A DNA stretch of 40,617 bases from an uncultured Bacteroidota bacterium (GCA_937868545.1 CALMMX010000094.1:1-40617); one strand, 5' to 3'; positions 27,583 to 38,862 are shown, counted from the first letter of the stretch. Numbers and translations: made by a program. Notes: generated by a model from the sequence alone, not told the origin.

Positions 27583-27620
27583 TTAATTAGTCAATCGTCT
27601 TTTTCATATAAACCAACCTT

Positions 27621-28664
27621 ATGCAACTATTTACTTACACTAAAAAATTTCAATTAGAAAGTGGACAATCATTTTCAAAATTAGAGATAGCCTATACTAC
27701 TTATGGAAAGCTAAATAGCGATGCTTCAAATGTAATTTGGGTGTGCCATGCATTAACTGCAAATAGTAATGTGTTTGATTGGTGGCCTGGTTTATTTGGG
27801 AAAGACGATTTTTTTAATCCTGAAGATTATTTTATTATATGTGCTAATAATTTGGGCTCTTGTTATGGTTCAACTGGTCCATTGAGTATTAATGATGACG
27901 TAAATGAACCTTGGTTTAATTACTTCCCTCAAATTACTATTAAGGACATGGCAGCATCATTGGAATTATTACGTCAGCATTTAAAAATAAAGAAAATACA
28001 CACTCTTATTGGAGGTTCACAAGGTGGACAAATAGCTCAAGAATGGGTATTATTAAATAATTTAGTAACCGAAAACCTTATTTTAATTGCTACGAATGCA
28101 CAACATTCTCCATGGGGAATTGCATTTAACGAATCTCAGCGCTTGGCTATTAAAGCGGATAGAACCTACAATAGTAATTGCATGGATGGTGGAAAAAAAG
28201 GACTTGTTGCTGCAAGAAGTATTGCGCTTTTAAGTTATAGAAATTACAATACCTATGCTCAAACTCAAAATGATGAAACACATCTTAAAATAGATAATTA
28301 CAAAGCATCATCTTATCAAAATTACCAAGGCCAAAAATTAATGGAACGATTTAATGCTTATTCATATGTTAGATTATTGCAAGCTATGGACAGTCATAAC
28401 ATAGCTCGAAACAGATGTTATAGTATTGAAACAGCTTTATTAGATATTAATATACCAACTTTAGTAATAGGAATTAAATCAGATATTTTATTTCCGCCAC
28501 AAGAACAAAAATTATTAGCAAAATACATTAAACAATCTGAGTTTGTAGAAATTGATTCATTTTATGGACATGATGGATTTTTATTAGAAACAGAGCAGAT
28601 TACCAACCACATTAAAAAATTTTATCAATCAAAAAATAGTAAACAAAAAGTATTAGCATTTTAA
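27621..28664 (+). CDS. metX: Homoserine O-acetyltransferase
   Basis: 347-residue alpha/beta-hydrolase-fold acyltransferase that acetylates homoserine from acetyl-CoA. The nucleophile elbow is GGSQGGQIAQEW with S133 (family GGSMGG), and D288 (GIKSDILFPP) and H317 (YGHDGFLLE) complete the triad. The front has the MetX pattern YTTYGKLN...VCHALTANSN and WPGLFG. The MetX/HTA assignment (acetyl rather than succinyl donor) rests on family; some MetX-fold proteins are succinyltransferases. It supplies the substrate of MetY, encoded just upstream; hom follows after 3 nt. Confidence 0.93.
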   Translation: MQLFTYTKKFQLESGQSFSKLEIAYTTYGKLNSDASNVIWVCHALTANSNVFDWWPGLFGKDDFFNPEDYFIICANNLGSCYGSTGPLSINDDVNEPWFNYFPQITIKDMAASLELLRQHLKIKKIHTLIGGSQGGQIAQEWVLLNNLVTENLILIATNAQHSPWGIAFNESQRLAIKADRTYNSNCMDGGKKGLVAARSIALLSYRNYNTYAQTQNDETHLKIDNYKASSYQNYQGQKLMERFNAYSYVRLLQAMDSHNIARNRCYSIETALLDINIPTLVIGIKSDILFPPQEQKLLAKYIKQSEFVEIDSFYGHDGFLLETEQITNHIKKFYQSKNSKQKVLAF

Positions 28665-28667
28665 ATT

Positions 28668-29918
28668 ATGAGTAAAACATTAAAAATTGGATTATTTGGC
28701 TTTGGCTGTGTAGGGCAGGGATTGTACCACGTTTTAAAAAACAGCACTGGCTTTAAAGCAGATATAGTAAAAATTGGTTTAAAGAATAAGTTTAAGGAAA
28801 GGAATATTCCTCAAGATTTAATTACCTACGATAAATGGGATATTTTGAATAATCCAGATATTGATGTAATAGTTGAATTAATAGATAATTCGGAAGATGC
28901 TTACTTTATTGTTAAGGAAGCGTTAAAAAGAGGGAAACATGTGGTTACAGCAAATAAAAAATTATTGGCCACCCATTTAGATGAATTAGTGTTTTTGCAA
29001 AAACAAAATAATGTTTCTTTATTATATGAAGGATCAGTTTGTGGAAGTATTCCAATTATTAGAACATTAGAAGAGTATTTTGATAATGAAGAACTTGAAA
29101 AAGTATCAGGTATTTTTAATGGAACAACAAATTATATATTAACTAAAACAATTGCTGAAAATTTATCTTATGAAAATGCTTTAAAACAAGCTCAAGAAAA
29201 GGGCTTTGCAGAAAGTAATCCTACAAGTGATGTAGAAGGATATGATGCTAAGTATAAATCGGTAATTGTTGCTTTGCATGCATTTGGTTTAATCATAAAA
29301 GCCAATGATGTATTAAATATTGGAATTACCACTTTGCAAAACCAAGATATAAAATACGCGTCTGAAAAAAAATATAAAATTAAATTAACGCCCATCATTC
29401 AGCGATTAGAAAACAATTTGGTAAGTGTATTTGTATTACCACGATTTATTAAATCAACAAATCATTTGTTTAATGTGGATAATGAATTTAATGGCGTAAT
29501 AGTAGAAGGTAAATTTTCTGGTGAGCAGTTTTTACAGGGTAGAGGTGCAGGGAGTTATCCAACTGGAGCAGCAGTTTTATCAGATATTTCAGCATTATCT
29601 CATGGGTATAAGTATGAGTTTAAAAAGCACTTACAAAAACAAGCGCCTCATTTTACAAATAATGTATATGTGCAAATTTATTTAAGATATAATAATGAGA
29701 AAGATATTAAATTGTTTGATTTTAAAGAGGTTTCAGAACAATATAATGGACCAGATTATAATTATGTAATAGGAACAATTAATTTGCAACAGATTATAAA
29801 AAATCAAGAATATATACTAACACATAATTTATTTGTGTCATTAGTTAATGATACGGTGGTGTTAAATAAAGACAGTGAAAAAGCCCATAAACACCTTAAT
29901 ATACTAGAGTTGGCTTAA
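28668..29918 (+). CDS. hom: Homoserine dehydrogenase
   Basis: 416 residues. It reduces aspartate-semialdehyde to homoserine, the substrate of MetX. N-terminal NAD(P) loop GLFGFGCVGQG, catalytic region KHVVTANKKLLA (residues 92-103), and the dimerisation/catalytic block GIFNGTTNYILTK...GFAESNPTSDVEGYDAKYK with the conserved Glu/Asp/Lys residues. A C-terminal extension of about 90 residues could be a degenerate ACT-like regulatory part. The presence of a separate hom in the SAM-controlled operon gives a methionine-dedicated branch from aspartate. Tightly coupled to metX (3-nt gap). Confidence 0.92.
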   Translation: MSKTLKIGLFGFGCVGQGLYHVLKNSTGFKADIVKIGLKNKFKERNIPQDLITYDKWDILNNPDIDVIVELIDNSEDAYFIVKEALKRGKHVVTANKKLLATHLDELVFLQKQNNVSLLYEGSVCGSIPIIRTLEEYFDNEELEKVSGIFNGTTNYILTKTIAENLSYENALKQAQEKGFAESNPTSDVEGYDAKYKSVIVALHAFGLIIKANDVLNIGITTLQNQDIKYASEKKYKIKLTPIIQRLENNLVSVFVLPRFIKSTNHLFNVDNEFNGVIVEGKFSGEQFLQGRGAGSYPTGAAVLSDISALSHGYKYEFKKHLQKQAPHFTNNVYVQIYLRYNNEKDIKLFDFKEVSEQYNGPDYNYVIGTINLQQIIKNQEYILTHNLFVSLVNDTVVLNKDSEKAHKHLNILELA

Positions 29919-30032
29919 AATTTAAAGGAAAGAAAATTGTAATATGATTGCCATTTACCTATCTTTACAGTATTATTTTTTAAGATTTGTAATCCTAACA
30001 ATTAGAAATTAAATACATAAAATAGTAAAATT

Positions 30033-30040
30033 TAAATTTG
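30033..30040 (+). promoter_or_regulatory. -7 promoter box of the ArsC-family gene
   Basis: TAAATTTG ends 12 nt before the ATG at 30053. A TTG start codon at 30038 would lie within the box, which favours the ATG. Confidence 0.45.
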
Positions 30041-30052
30041 AAAGAATTAATA

Positions 30053-30412
30053 ATGAAAAAGGTAACCATTTTACATAACAACCGTTGTTCAAAAAGTAGG
30101 TGTGCATTACAAATTTTGCAAGAAGAAAATTGTGAAATAGAAGTAATTGATTATTTAAAAAATACCCCTTCAAAAAAAGAGATAAAAACTATTTTAGATA
30201 AATTGGGCTTAAATGCAATTGATATTGTGAGGAAAAAAGAGCCGATTTTTATCGAAAAATTTAAAAATAAGACATTTACAAACACCGAATGGATTCAAAT
30301 TTTGACAGAATACCCCATTTTAATAGAAAGACCAATAGTTATTGACGGCTACAAGGCTGTTATAGCAAGGCCTCCCGAAGTAATTCTGCAATTGTTGAAA
30401 AGGAAAAATTAA
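30053..30412 (+). CDS. ArsC/Spx-family protein (arsenate reductase-like)
   Basis: 119 residues with the ArsC thioredoxin-like fold: VTILHNNRCSKSRCALQILQEE near the N-terminus (C12 as the reactive Cys, C17 five residues on) and the C-terminal signature ILIERPIVIDGYKAVIARPPE. True ArsC reduces arsenate with glutaredoxin; many chromosomal members, including YffB-like ones, have no arsenic role. No arsR, arsB or acr3 is nearby, so an arsenate function is not supported by context. Monocistronic, with its own -7 box. Confidence 0.82.
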   Translation: MKKVTILHNNRCSKSRCALQILQEENCEIEVIDYLKNTPSKKEIKTILDKLGLNAIDIVRKKEPIFIEKFKNKTFTNTEWIQILTEYPILIERPIVIDGYKAVIARPPEVILQLLKRKN

Positions 30413-30447
30413 TTGTGGATAAATCTGTTTAAAAATCTGATTTTTGG

Positions 30448-30478
30448 TTGTATAATTTAACTTAAAACCCTAAATTTG
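30448..30478 (+). promoter_or_regulatory. Promoter of atpD-atpC
   Basis: TTG at 30448-30450 and TAAATTTG at 30471-30478 with 20 nt between them match the Bacteroidota consensus well. The atpD ATG follows 28 nt later. Confidence 0.6.
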
Positions 30479-30491
30479 CCCCCGAATTTAA

Positions 30492-32012
<1,521 letters not shown>

Positions 32013-32022
32013 TTAGATATTA

Positions 32023-32073
32023 GATATGAGATTGTGAGACTTTAATATTTTCTCATAATCTCATCTCTTTTTT
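32023..32073 (+). terminator. Intercistronic hairpin with U-run between atpD and atpC
   Basis: A 17-bp stem with two mismatches (32023-32039 with 32051-32067) and an 11-nt loop is followed by six T (32068-32073). It could act as an attenuator reducing atpC relative to atpD, or protect the atpD mRNA end. It lies 15-25 nt before the atpC ATG. Confidence 0.5.
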
Positions 32074-32088
32074 CTCAAATCTTTTAAT

Positions 32089-32325
32089 ATGAATTTAGAA
32101 ATTATAACACCAGATAAAAAATTATTCGAAGGACAAGTAAAATCAGCTGTATTTCCTGGTTCAGAAGGTTCTTTTGGAGTTTTAAATAATCACTCAGCTA
32201 TGATTGCTACTTTAAAAAAAGGTACAATAGAGGTTGTTGATGAAAATAATTCAGCTCAATCGTTTGCTGTAAAAGGTGGTGTGGTTGAGGTTTTTAAAAA
32301 CAAAGTAATTGTTTTAGCTGAATAA
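32089..32325 (+). CDS. atpC: F1Fo ATP synthase subunit epsilon (short form)
   Basis: 78 residues, only the N-terminal beta-sandwich: MNLEIITPDKKLFEGQVKSAVFPGSEGSFGVLNNHSAMIATLKKGTIEV. The C-terminal two-helix domain that inhibits ATP hydrolysis in E. coli epsilon (about 138 residues) is absent. Short epsilons are normal in this phylum, so this is not a truncation here. It is the second gene of the atpD unit and is closed by the terminator at 32351-32377. Confidence 0.93.
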   Translation: MNLEIITPDKKLFEGQVKSAVFPGSEGSFGVLNNHSAMIATLKKGTIEVVDENNSAQSFAVKGGVVEVFKNKVIVLAE

Positions 32326-32350
32326 TTTTTAAGGAAAATGTTTTAAAAGA

Positions 32351-32377
32351 AGCTGTCTCATAAAGACGGCTTTTTTT
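32351..32377 (+). terminator. Rho-independent terminator of atpD-atpC
   Basis: AGCTGTCT (32351-32358) pairs with AGACGGCT (32364-32371), one G-U pair and a 5-nt loop, followed by a run of seven T. Confidence 0.88.
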
Positions 32378-32392
32378 ATGCAATACTAATTC

Positions 32393-33142
32393 TTATGAAA
32401 AAATATTTTTGAATTGTTCTTTTTTTGTTGGAGAAATCCTTAGTTCTGCGCCATCATTCATTATTACCTTGCCGCCATCTTGGTTCGAATACCTAACAAC
32501 ATAATCAAGATTTATTAAATGAGATTTAAAAATTCTAAAAAAGCCTCGTTTCTCTAAAAAATCACTAAAATGAGAGATAGAATAACTCGATAAAAAATGA
32601 GTAGAATCTGTGAAAATAATTTTAGTATAATTACCCTGCCCCTCTAATCTAATTATTTCATTAATAGGTTTAATAAGGTAACCGTCTTTATCAGGTAAAA
32701 CAACTTTTTGTAAATTATTTTTTTTATTTTCATAATTATCAATAAGTGTGGTTGCTTGCATTTTTTTTACACTTTCAGTAATTAATAAGCGCTCTTTTGT
32801 TTGATTAATAGCCTTGTAAAAACTCTCTCTAGCAATTGGTTTCAATAAATAATTAACTGCCGAAAATTGAAATGCTTCTATTGCATAATTATCAAAGGCA
32901 GTTGTAAAAATTATATGAAAATTTATATTTTGAATTTTTTTCAATAAATCAAAACCAGTTCCATCAGGCATTTCAATATCTAAAAAAACTAAATCGGGAT
33001 TTAACTCATGTATTAATTTAATGCCATTTTCAACATTGTTAGCCTCACCAATAAGTGTTACATCGTATTTAAGATCTTCAACTAAATTTATAATAGTTTT
33101 TCTACTTAAATGTTCATCATCTATAACTACAGCTTTTATCAT
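32393..33142 (-). CDS. LytTR-family response regulator
   Basis: 249 residues: receiver domain 1-120 (VVIDDEHLSRK, phospho-acceptor D55 in DLVFLDIEMPDG, the TTA motif near 80, and LKP) and a LytTR DNA-binding domain at about 145-249 (IIRLEGQGNYTKI, FRIFKSHLINLDYV). Such regulators bind imperfect direct repeats and are phosphorylated by LytS/YehU-type kinases; the kinase is the adjacent upstream gene (50-nt gap, same strand). Targets are unknown; the surface-protein genes next door are candidates by position only. Confidence 0.92.
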   Translation of the reverse strand: MIKAVVIDDEHLSRKTIINLVEDLKYDVTLIGEANNVENGIKLIHELNPDLVFLDIEMPDGTGFDLLKKIQNINFHIIFTTAFDNYAIEAFQFSAVNYLLKPIARESFYKAINQTKERLLITESVKKMQATTLIDNYENKKNNLQKVVLPDKDGYLIKPINEIIRLEGQGNYTKIIFTDSTHFLSSYSISHFSDFLEKRGFFRIFKSHLINLDYVVRYSNQDGGKVIMNDGAELRISPTKKEQFKNIFS

Positions 33143-33192
33143 TAATTTAAATTATAAATATATAATCATTTTTCAAATTTTCATTTGTGCTA

Positions 33193-34995
33193 TTATAAAT
33201 TAGATGGAATATATAAAGTAACCAGTGTGCCAGTAGCTGATTTATTTGTATCGTATAAATCAGTAAATGTAACACCAACATTTTTATTAATTGATTTTAA
33301 GTTATTAATTCGTTTGGTTGTAATTGAAATTCCAACTGAATTTTTTTGATATGTTTTCCGAGAATTTATTTCATTTGATTTTATGCGGCCAACGCCATCA
33401 TCACTAATTTCTATTATTAATAATTCATTTTTTTGGTTAATGGTAATATTTAAATTTCCTTTTTCCATTTTATGTTTTAAACCATGTAATATGGCATTTT
33501 CAACAAAAGGTTGTAAAATAAGTGGTAGTATTTTAGTTGATTTAGTTATGTTTTCATTTAGGTTTATTTGATAATCAAAATGATCATTAAATCTCAGCTT
33601 TTCAAGTTCAATGTAATCTGTTAATGAATTTAGCTCTTCTTCAAGTGTAATTAATTTATTATCTGTTTGATTTAATACTGCTCGTAATATTTTTGAAAAT
33701 TTAATCAAGTATTTCTCGGCTTCTATGTTTTCTTTACTTATTATGAGGCCATTTATGGAATTCATACTATTAAATATGAAATGTGGATTAATTTTTAATC
33801 GAAGCATTTCAAATTCATTTTCAATTAATTGGTTTTTGAGTTTTAATTCTTTTTGTTTTTGTCTAAAATAAATTAAACCAAAAATTATTAAACTGCACAA
33901 CACAATAGCAAAACTAATTAATATGTATTCATTTCTTTTTTTTACTAAATTATTTTGTTGTTGTTTTAGTTCAAAATTTTGGATGATTTGTTTTTTATCA
34001 AATTCATATTGTAAAGATGTTTGCATGCTCTTTTGAAGATCCTCTATATTATTAATGCTGTCGCAATAACTTTCGTGTTTTTTATAATTTTCAAATGCAT
34101 TGCTGTAATTTTTCTCTACACTATCAAGCTTTGATTGAAACAAATAATTATCTGCTAATAAATTAAAATCATTTATGTTTTTTGCTATTTGTAAGGATTT
34201 ATGTAATGCCTGATTTGCTTCAACAATTCTGTTTTGTTTGGTGTAAATTTGCCCCAAATAATTATAAGAAACTGAAATACCATATTTATTTGAATCGGCT
34301 TCATAAAGCTTTATTGCTTTTAAATTAAAGTCGAGCGCCTCGTTTAAATGATTAAGTTTTGTTTCTATTGAAGCTAATGAAGCTAAAGAGGAGGCCTCGC
34401 CATATTTATTCCCTGTTTTTTGAAAAGTAATTAAAGCTAATTGTATGTTTTTTATTGCTTCTATATTTTTTCCAGTTGCAGTATTTACATAGCCAATATT
34501 ATTGTAAGTATTAGCTATACCTTTCTCATTATTTAGTGATTTATAGATTTGCAGTGATAAGTAATAATGTGTTAATGCTTTTTTAAATAGTTTTTGTTTA
34601 GAAAATACCGTTGCTATATTTCCAATAACATGAGCCATACTAAGTTTATTGTTGTTTAACTCTGCTGTACTAAGGCATAAGTAATAGTTTTTTAATGCTA
34701 ATTGGTAATTACCTTGCATGTCGTAAATAATTCCATTTCCGTTATAAGCATTACAAATGCCACGTTTGTAATTTAGTTGTTTAGAAAGAATTAGTGCTTT
34801 ATTAAAATTATTTAAACTATTTGTGTAATCGGCTATTATTGCATAAGATTCTCCTAAGCTTATTAAATCATTGGCTTTTACTGTATCCTCTTTGTCGTTC
34901 TTAAGTTTTAGTGTTTGTTCCTCAATTTTAATTGACTGTGAAGAACCATTAATTGGTTGAATAACAAATAGTAAGTATAAAATAAATTGCTTCAT
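33193..34995 (-). CDS. TPR sensor histidine kinase, LytS/YehU (His_kinase) type
   Basis: 600 residues from the ATG complement at 34993-34995, which begins a proper signal sequence (MKQFILYLLFVIQ); a further upstream start adds nine unlikely residues. Periplasmic TPR repeats cover about residues 40-320 (e.g. KGIANTYNNIGYVNTATGKNIEAIKNIQLAL), a single membrane segment lies at about 357-377, then a His_kinase domain with LKINPHFIFNSMNSING (H405) and an HATPase with PFVENAILHGLKHK. It pairs with the LytTR regulator encoded downstream. The TPR domain suggests it senses a protein or peptide in the periplasm. Confidence 0.9.
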   Translation of the reverse strand: MKQFILYLLFVIQPINGSSQSIKIEEQTLKLKNDKEDTVKANDLISLGESYAIIADYTNSLNNFNKALILSKQLNYKRGICNAYNGNGIIYDMQGNYQLALKNYYLCLSTAELNNNKLSMAHVIGNIATVFSKQKLFKKALTHYYLSLQIYKSLNNEKGIANTYNNIGYVNTATGKNIEAIKNIQLALITFQKTGNKYGEASSLASLASIETKLNHLNEALDFNLKAIKLYEADSNKYGISVSYNYLGQIYTKQNRIVEANQALHKSLQIAKNINDFNLLADNYLFQSKLDSVEKNYSNAFENYKKHESYCDSINNIEDLQKSMQTSLQYEFDKKQIIQNFELKQQQNNLVKKRNEYILISFAIVLCSLIIFGLIYFRQKQKELKLKNQLIENEFEMLRLKINPHFIFNSMNSINGLIISKENIEAEKYLIKFSKILRAVLNQTDNKLITLEEELNSLTDYIELEKLRFNDHFDYQINLNENITKSTKILPLILQPFVENAILHGLKHKMEKGNLNITINQKNELLIIEISDDGVGRIKSNEINSRKTYQKNSVGISITTKRINNLKSINKNVGVTFTDLYDTNKSATGTLVTLYIPSNL

Positions 34996-35334
34996 TAGAA
35001 TAAATTGTTGGCAATAGTACAAAAAAAAAAGAATGTTGGATAATTTACAGTTAGTGATTTGCTTAAATTGATTGTTGTTATAGTCAATAAAGTTAACTAT
35101 CTAATATTTAAATTAATTGTAAATTGGTTTAGATAAATAAAACTTATGTTTAGATAAGTCATTTTATTTCTAAAAAAAATATTATTTATTCTTGTTCAAA
35201 GTTTATTATAGTTAAGTAATAAACTGTATTAAAAAAATGAGGTTTGATTTGTATTGCTATAGTTAGTACATAGCGTGCTTAAGCAATGAACAAATTATTA
35301 TGCTTTTTAAAACAACAATAATAAATATATATTT
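34996..35334. other. Divergent intergenic region
   Basis: About 340 AT-rich bases separate the sensor kinase (minus) from the S74-ended surface protein (plus). No ORF, repeat or clear TAnnTTTG box with a paired -33 element is evident to me, though promoters for both directions must lie here. Confidence 0.4.
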
Positions 35335-38300
35335 ATGAAAAAAACAATTATCCTTTTAACATCATTTTTCTTTTTTAATTTTATTACTATATTACTTAGT
35401 AATTATTTTGGATTTAATGCAGTTGGCTATCAATTAGTAGCTCAAAATGTTGGTATAAATACAACAGGTGCTGCACCACATAATACAAGTATTTTAGATT
35501 TAAATACAGGAAACACCTTTACTACAACAGGTTTGGCAAAAGGGTTCTATCCTCCAAATGTACCGTTAACAAACAGGTTAGATGTGGTGACTATACCAGG
35601 TCCATTACCTACAAGTTTATTAGTTTATAATACTGCAACTGCGGGTACAGGTTCATTAAGTGTAGTGCCAGGTTATTATTATTGGGACGGCGCAATTTGG
35701 GTTGCTTTTACAGGACCAAATAGTAACGATTGGGCTATTTTAGGGAATGCAGGAACTACTGCAGGTACTAATTTTTTAGGTACAACTGATAACCAAGATT
35801 TAGTTTTTAAACGAAATAATATACAAGCTGGCTTATTAAATAATACAGATGGTAACACTTCTTTTGGTGTTAATGCATTAAATCCAGCATCTACTGGTTC
35901 ATTTAATGTAGCTATTGGTAAAGATGTTCTAAAATCAAATACAAGTGGTTATAATAATACAAGTGTAGGAGTTAGTTCAATGGAATCTAACACTATTGGT
36001 AGATTTAATACTGCATTAGGTATGTATGCATTAAATAATAATACAATTGGAAATTACAATACAGCGTTAGGAACTCATGCATTGTCAGCTAATATATCTG
36101 GTAACTTAAATAATGCTATAGGATATCAGTCATTATTTAAAAATACAATCGGTTTTGAGAATGTTGCGAATGGCTATGCTGCGTTATATAATAATATTTC
36201 TGGGTCAAATAATATAGCTGTAGGTTCTGATGCACTTTTTTCTAATACTACTGGTAGCGCAAACATTTCTTTGGGTTCTTATTCAAGTTATTCTAACACC
36301 ATTGGAAGTGATAATATTTCAATAGGTCACAAGTCATTTTGGACAAATTTAAATGGTAGTAAAGATGTAAGTATTGGTTCTTTTGCGGCATATAATAATA
36401 TTTCAGGGTCAAATAATACAGCAATTGGTAGTGAAGCTTTGTATTCTAATACAACGGGTTCATTAAATACTGCCGTTGGAGAATCAGCTGGTAGATTAAA
36501 TACAACAGGAACATATAATTCATTTTTTGGTTCAAATGCAGGTTATTCAAACACAACAGGTATTGCAAATACTAATATAGGTGGTTATGCTGGCTATACT
36601 AATTCAACGGGTTCAAATAATACTATTGTTGGTTATTTTTCGGGGTATTTAAGTTCAGGAGATTATAATACCTTTTTTGGTGAACGTTCAGGACGTTTTA
36701 ATACCACTGGTTTTGGGAATACGTTTTTAGGCCAACGTTCTGGTTATACCAATAATACGGGTGCATATAATACAAGTTCTGGTTATTTATCATTATATTC
36801 AAATACTACGGGTTCTTTAAATGTTACAATAGGTTCAAGTGCATTGTATAATAATACTACCGGTAGTTATAACACAGTAACTGGTGCCGATGCTATGAGT
36901 GTGGGTGTAAATACTGGAAGCGAAAATACAGTTAATGGGCATGCAGCTTTATTAAATAATGCAAGTGGTAATAATAATGTGGCAGTTGGTAGTTATGCAT
37001 TAAGAGATAATATTGCTGGAAATAATAATAATGCTGTTGGTTATGAAGCTTTATTTGTTAATACGGCGTCAGCAAATAATGCATTTGGATATAATGCCTT
37101 ACGAAATAATACTAGTGGCTCTAATAATGTTGCATTTGGTGATAGAGCTTTATTATCTAATACAACTGGTAGTTTAAATGTAGCAAGTGGTTATCAAGCA
37201 TTATATTCTAATACTACTGGAACTGGAAATTCAGCATATGGAGATAGAGCATTATATCTTAATACTAATACTTCTAATAATACTGCAATTGGATCAGAAG
37301 CTTTATATAATAATATTGCATTTAATAATACTGCATTAGGTGATAGGGCATTATATAATAACACAAGTGGAACATATAATGTTGGTATAGGGAAAATTGC
37401 GGGGCAAACAATTACTACAGGTAATAATAATACATTTTTAGGAGCAAGTGCAGATGCTACCACAGGTACTTTTACTAATGCAACAGCTGTAGGTTATGAT
37501 GCTAAAGTAGGTCAAAGCAATGCATTAATTTTAGGAGGTACAGGAACAAACACTGTTAATGTTGGTATTGGAACAGCAAATCCAAATGTTACGTTTCATT
37601 CTGTATCACAATCGAAAAATGGAGGTGCAATTCAAATGAGTTCTCCAGATTTAGGTTCAACTAGCAATTATGCTTTAATTTTAATGAATAGCAATCTTAC
37701 TAATGGTAATTTTGTACCGCTTTGGTTTGGGCAAAATAGCACAGGGCAGGCAAATGCAATTATAACAGCTAAATATAATAACCATACTGTTGGTGCTGAG
37801 GATACAGATTTAGAGTTTTTAACATCTAAAACTGGGTCTATAGTTTCAAATGTTACAATTAAAGGAAATGGTAATGTTGGTATTGGCCCAAATTATACTT
37901 CTCCAGGTTTTAAATTAGATGTGTATGATGCTACAGGAGGCTCTAATACAGTTGTAGGTAGATTTAAATCTAATACAACTAATGCTGGTATTGCTTTTAG
38001 TGATATAGGAACAACAGCACAACCTGCTATTTTTAGTTATGCTAATGGTCTCGCAATTTGGACAGGATCTAAAGGAAGAGTTTGGGTTGCTGATACTGGA
38101 AATGTTGGAATAGGGATTAGTTTAACTAACCCTAAAGCTAGATTTGCAGTAGAAGTTGCGGCAGCTCCTCAAAATACAAATACATCAGCTATATTTAAAA
38201 ATGCTACTGAGAATTATGGATTTGGTGATACTTGGTTAGACTTATATGGCACCGCAAATAGTGGTAATCTTTGGCGTATTTTAAATGACAATAATACTGG

Positions 38301-38862
38301 TGATTTAGGAACATTATTATTTCAAAATACAGGTGTTAATAAAGTTGCTTTTACCAAAACTGGCGAGGTTGGTATTGGTACTACTCTTCCTGCATATAAG
38401 CTCGATGTAATTGGCGACATTAACTCTTCCACTAATGTTAGGGCTGGTGGTGTTGTGCTTACTTCTGATAGTCGTTTAAAAAAGAATGTTACAAATTATA
38501 CTAATGCATTAAATACAGTAATGCAAATAAGACCTGTAGAGTATTTAAAAAAGGAAAGTATTGCTAGTACAAATTACAATAAACAAGAAATTGGATTCAT
38601 TGCACAAGAAATTCAAAAAGTGTTACCTCAATTGGTAAGTGAAGGTAAAGATGCAGATAAAATATTATCTGTAGATTATATTTCTTTAATTCCAGTTTTA
38701 ACTAAAGCTATTCAAGAATTAAATTCTGAGGTTAATACATTAAAGGCAGAAAATACGGAATTAAAAGCTTCAGCTAGTAAAATAAATGAACTAGAAGCTA
38801 AATTAAATAGTTTGTTAGATATGCGCAAGCCTTTGGAAGTTTTGGCAACAGGGAATAAATAG
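35335..38862 (+). CDS. Large repeat-rich surface protein with C-terminal S74 peptidase/chaperone domain
   Basis: 1175 residues. Signal sequence, then an N-terminal domain (to about 185), then some 30 head repeats of about 17 residues (about 185-710) of the form NTTGSxNTAIGxxALYS, resembling YadA/trimeric-autotransporter heads and phage tail fibres. The stalk contains NVGIGTANPN and NVGIGP/NVGIGI motifs. The C-terminus has SDSRLKKNVTNYTNALNTV (S1044, K1049), the S74 intramolecular chaperone autoprotease, and a coiled coil (KAIQELNSEVNTLKAENTELKA). S74 domains trimerise a fibre then cut themselves off. Probably an exported, trimeric, fibre-like adhesin; the exporter is not obvious. Confidence 0.85.
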   Translation: MKKTIILLTSFFFFNFITILLSNYFGFNAVGYQLVAQNVGINTTGAAPHNTSILDLNTGNTFTTTGLAKGFYPPNVPLTNRLDVVTIPGPLPTSLLVYNTATAGTGSLSVVPGYYYWDGAIWVAFTGPNSNDWAILGNAGTTAGTNFLGTTDNQDLVFKRNNIQAGLLNNTDGNTSFGVNALNPASTGSFNVAIGKDVLKSNTSGYNNTSVGVSSMESNTIGRFNTALGMYALNNNTIGNYNTALGTHALSANISGNLNNAIGYQSLFKNTIGFENVANGYAALYNNISGSNNIAVGSDALFSNTTGSANISLGSYSSYSNTIGSDNISIGHKSFWTNLNGSKDVSIGSFAAYNNISGSNNTAIGSEALYSNTTGSLNTAVGESAGRLNTTGTYNSFFGSNAGYSNTTGIANTNIGGYAGYTNSTGSNNTIVGYFSGYLSSGDYNTFFGERSGRFNTTGFGNTFLGQRSGYTNNTGAYNTSSGYLSLYSNTTGSLNVTIGSSALYNNTTGSYNTVTGADAMSVGVNTGSENTVNGHAALLNNASGNNNVAVGSYALRDNIAGNNNNAVGYEALFVNTASANNAFGYNALRNNTSGSNNVAFGDRALLSNTTGSLNVASGYQALYSNTTGTGNSAYGDRALYLNTNTSNNTAIGSEALYNNIAFNNTALGDRALYNNTSGTYNVGIGKIAGQTITTGNNNTFLGASADATTGTFTNATAVGYDAKVGQSNALILGGTGTNTVNVGIGTANPNVTFHSVSQSKNGGAIQMSSPDLGSTSNYALILMNSNLTNGNFVPLWFGQNSTGQANAIITAKYNNHTVGAEDTDLEFLTSKTGSIVSNVTIKGNGNVGIGPNYTSPGFKLDVYDATGGSNTVVGRFKSNTTNAGIAFSDIGTTAQPAIFSYANGLAIWTGSKGRVWVADTGNVGIGISLTNPKARFAVEVAAAPQNTNTSAIFKNATENYGFGDTWLDLYGTANSGNLWRILNDNNTGDLGTLLFQNTGVNKVAFTKTGEVGIGTTLPAYKLDVIGDINSSTNVRAGGVVLTSDSRLKKNVTNYTNALNTVMQIRPVEYLKKESIASTNYNKQEIGFIAQEIQKVLPQLVSEGKDADKILSVDYISLIPVLTKAIQELNSEVNTLKAENTELKASASKINELEAKLNSLLDMRKPLEVLATGNK

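Noticed and set aside
30053..30412. Arsenic resistance locus
   Set aside because: Only an ArsC-family protein is present; no regulator or arsenite pump nearby, and the family includes members unrelated to arsenic.
32089..32325. Truncated atpC
   Set aside because: Short epsilon subunits without the helical domain are normal in Bacteroidota; the gene has an intact domain and its own terminator.
35900..37450. Short tandem DNA repeats resembling a CRISPR or minisatellite
   Set aside because: The periodicity of about 51 bp is protein-level (17-residue head repeats in frame); repeats are degenerate and there are no unique spacers.
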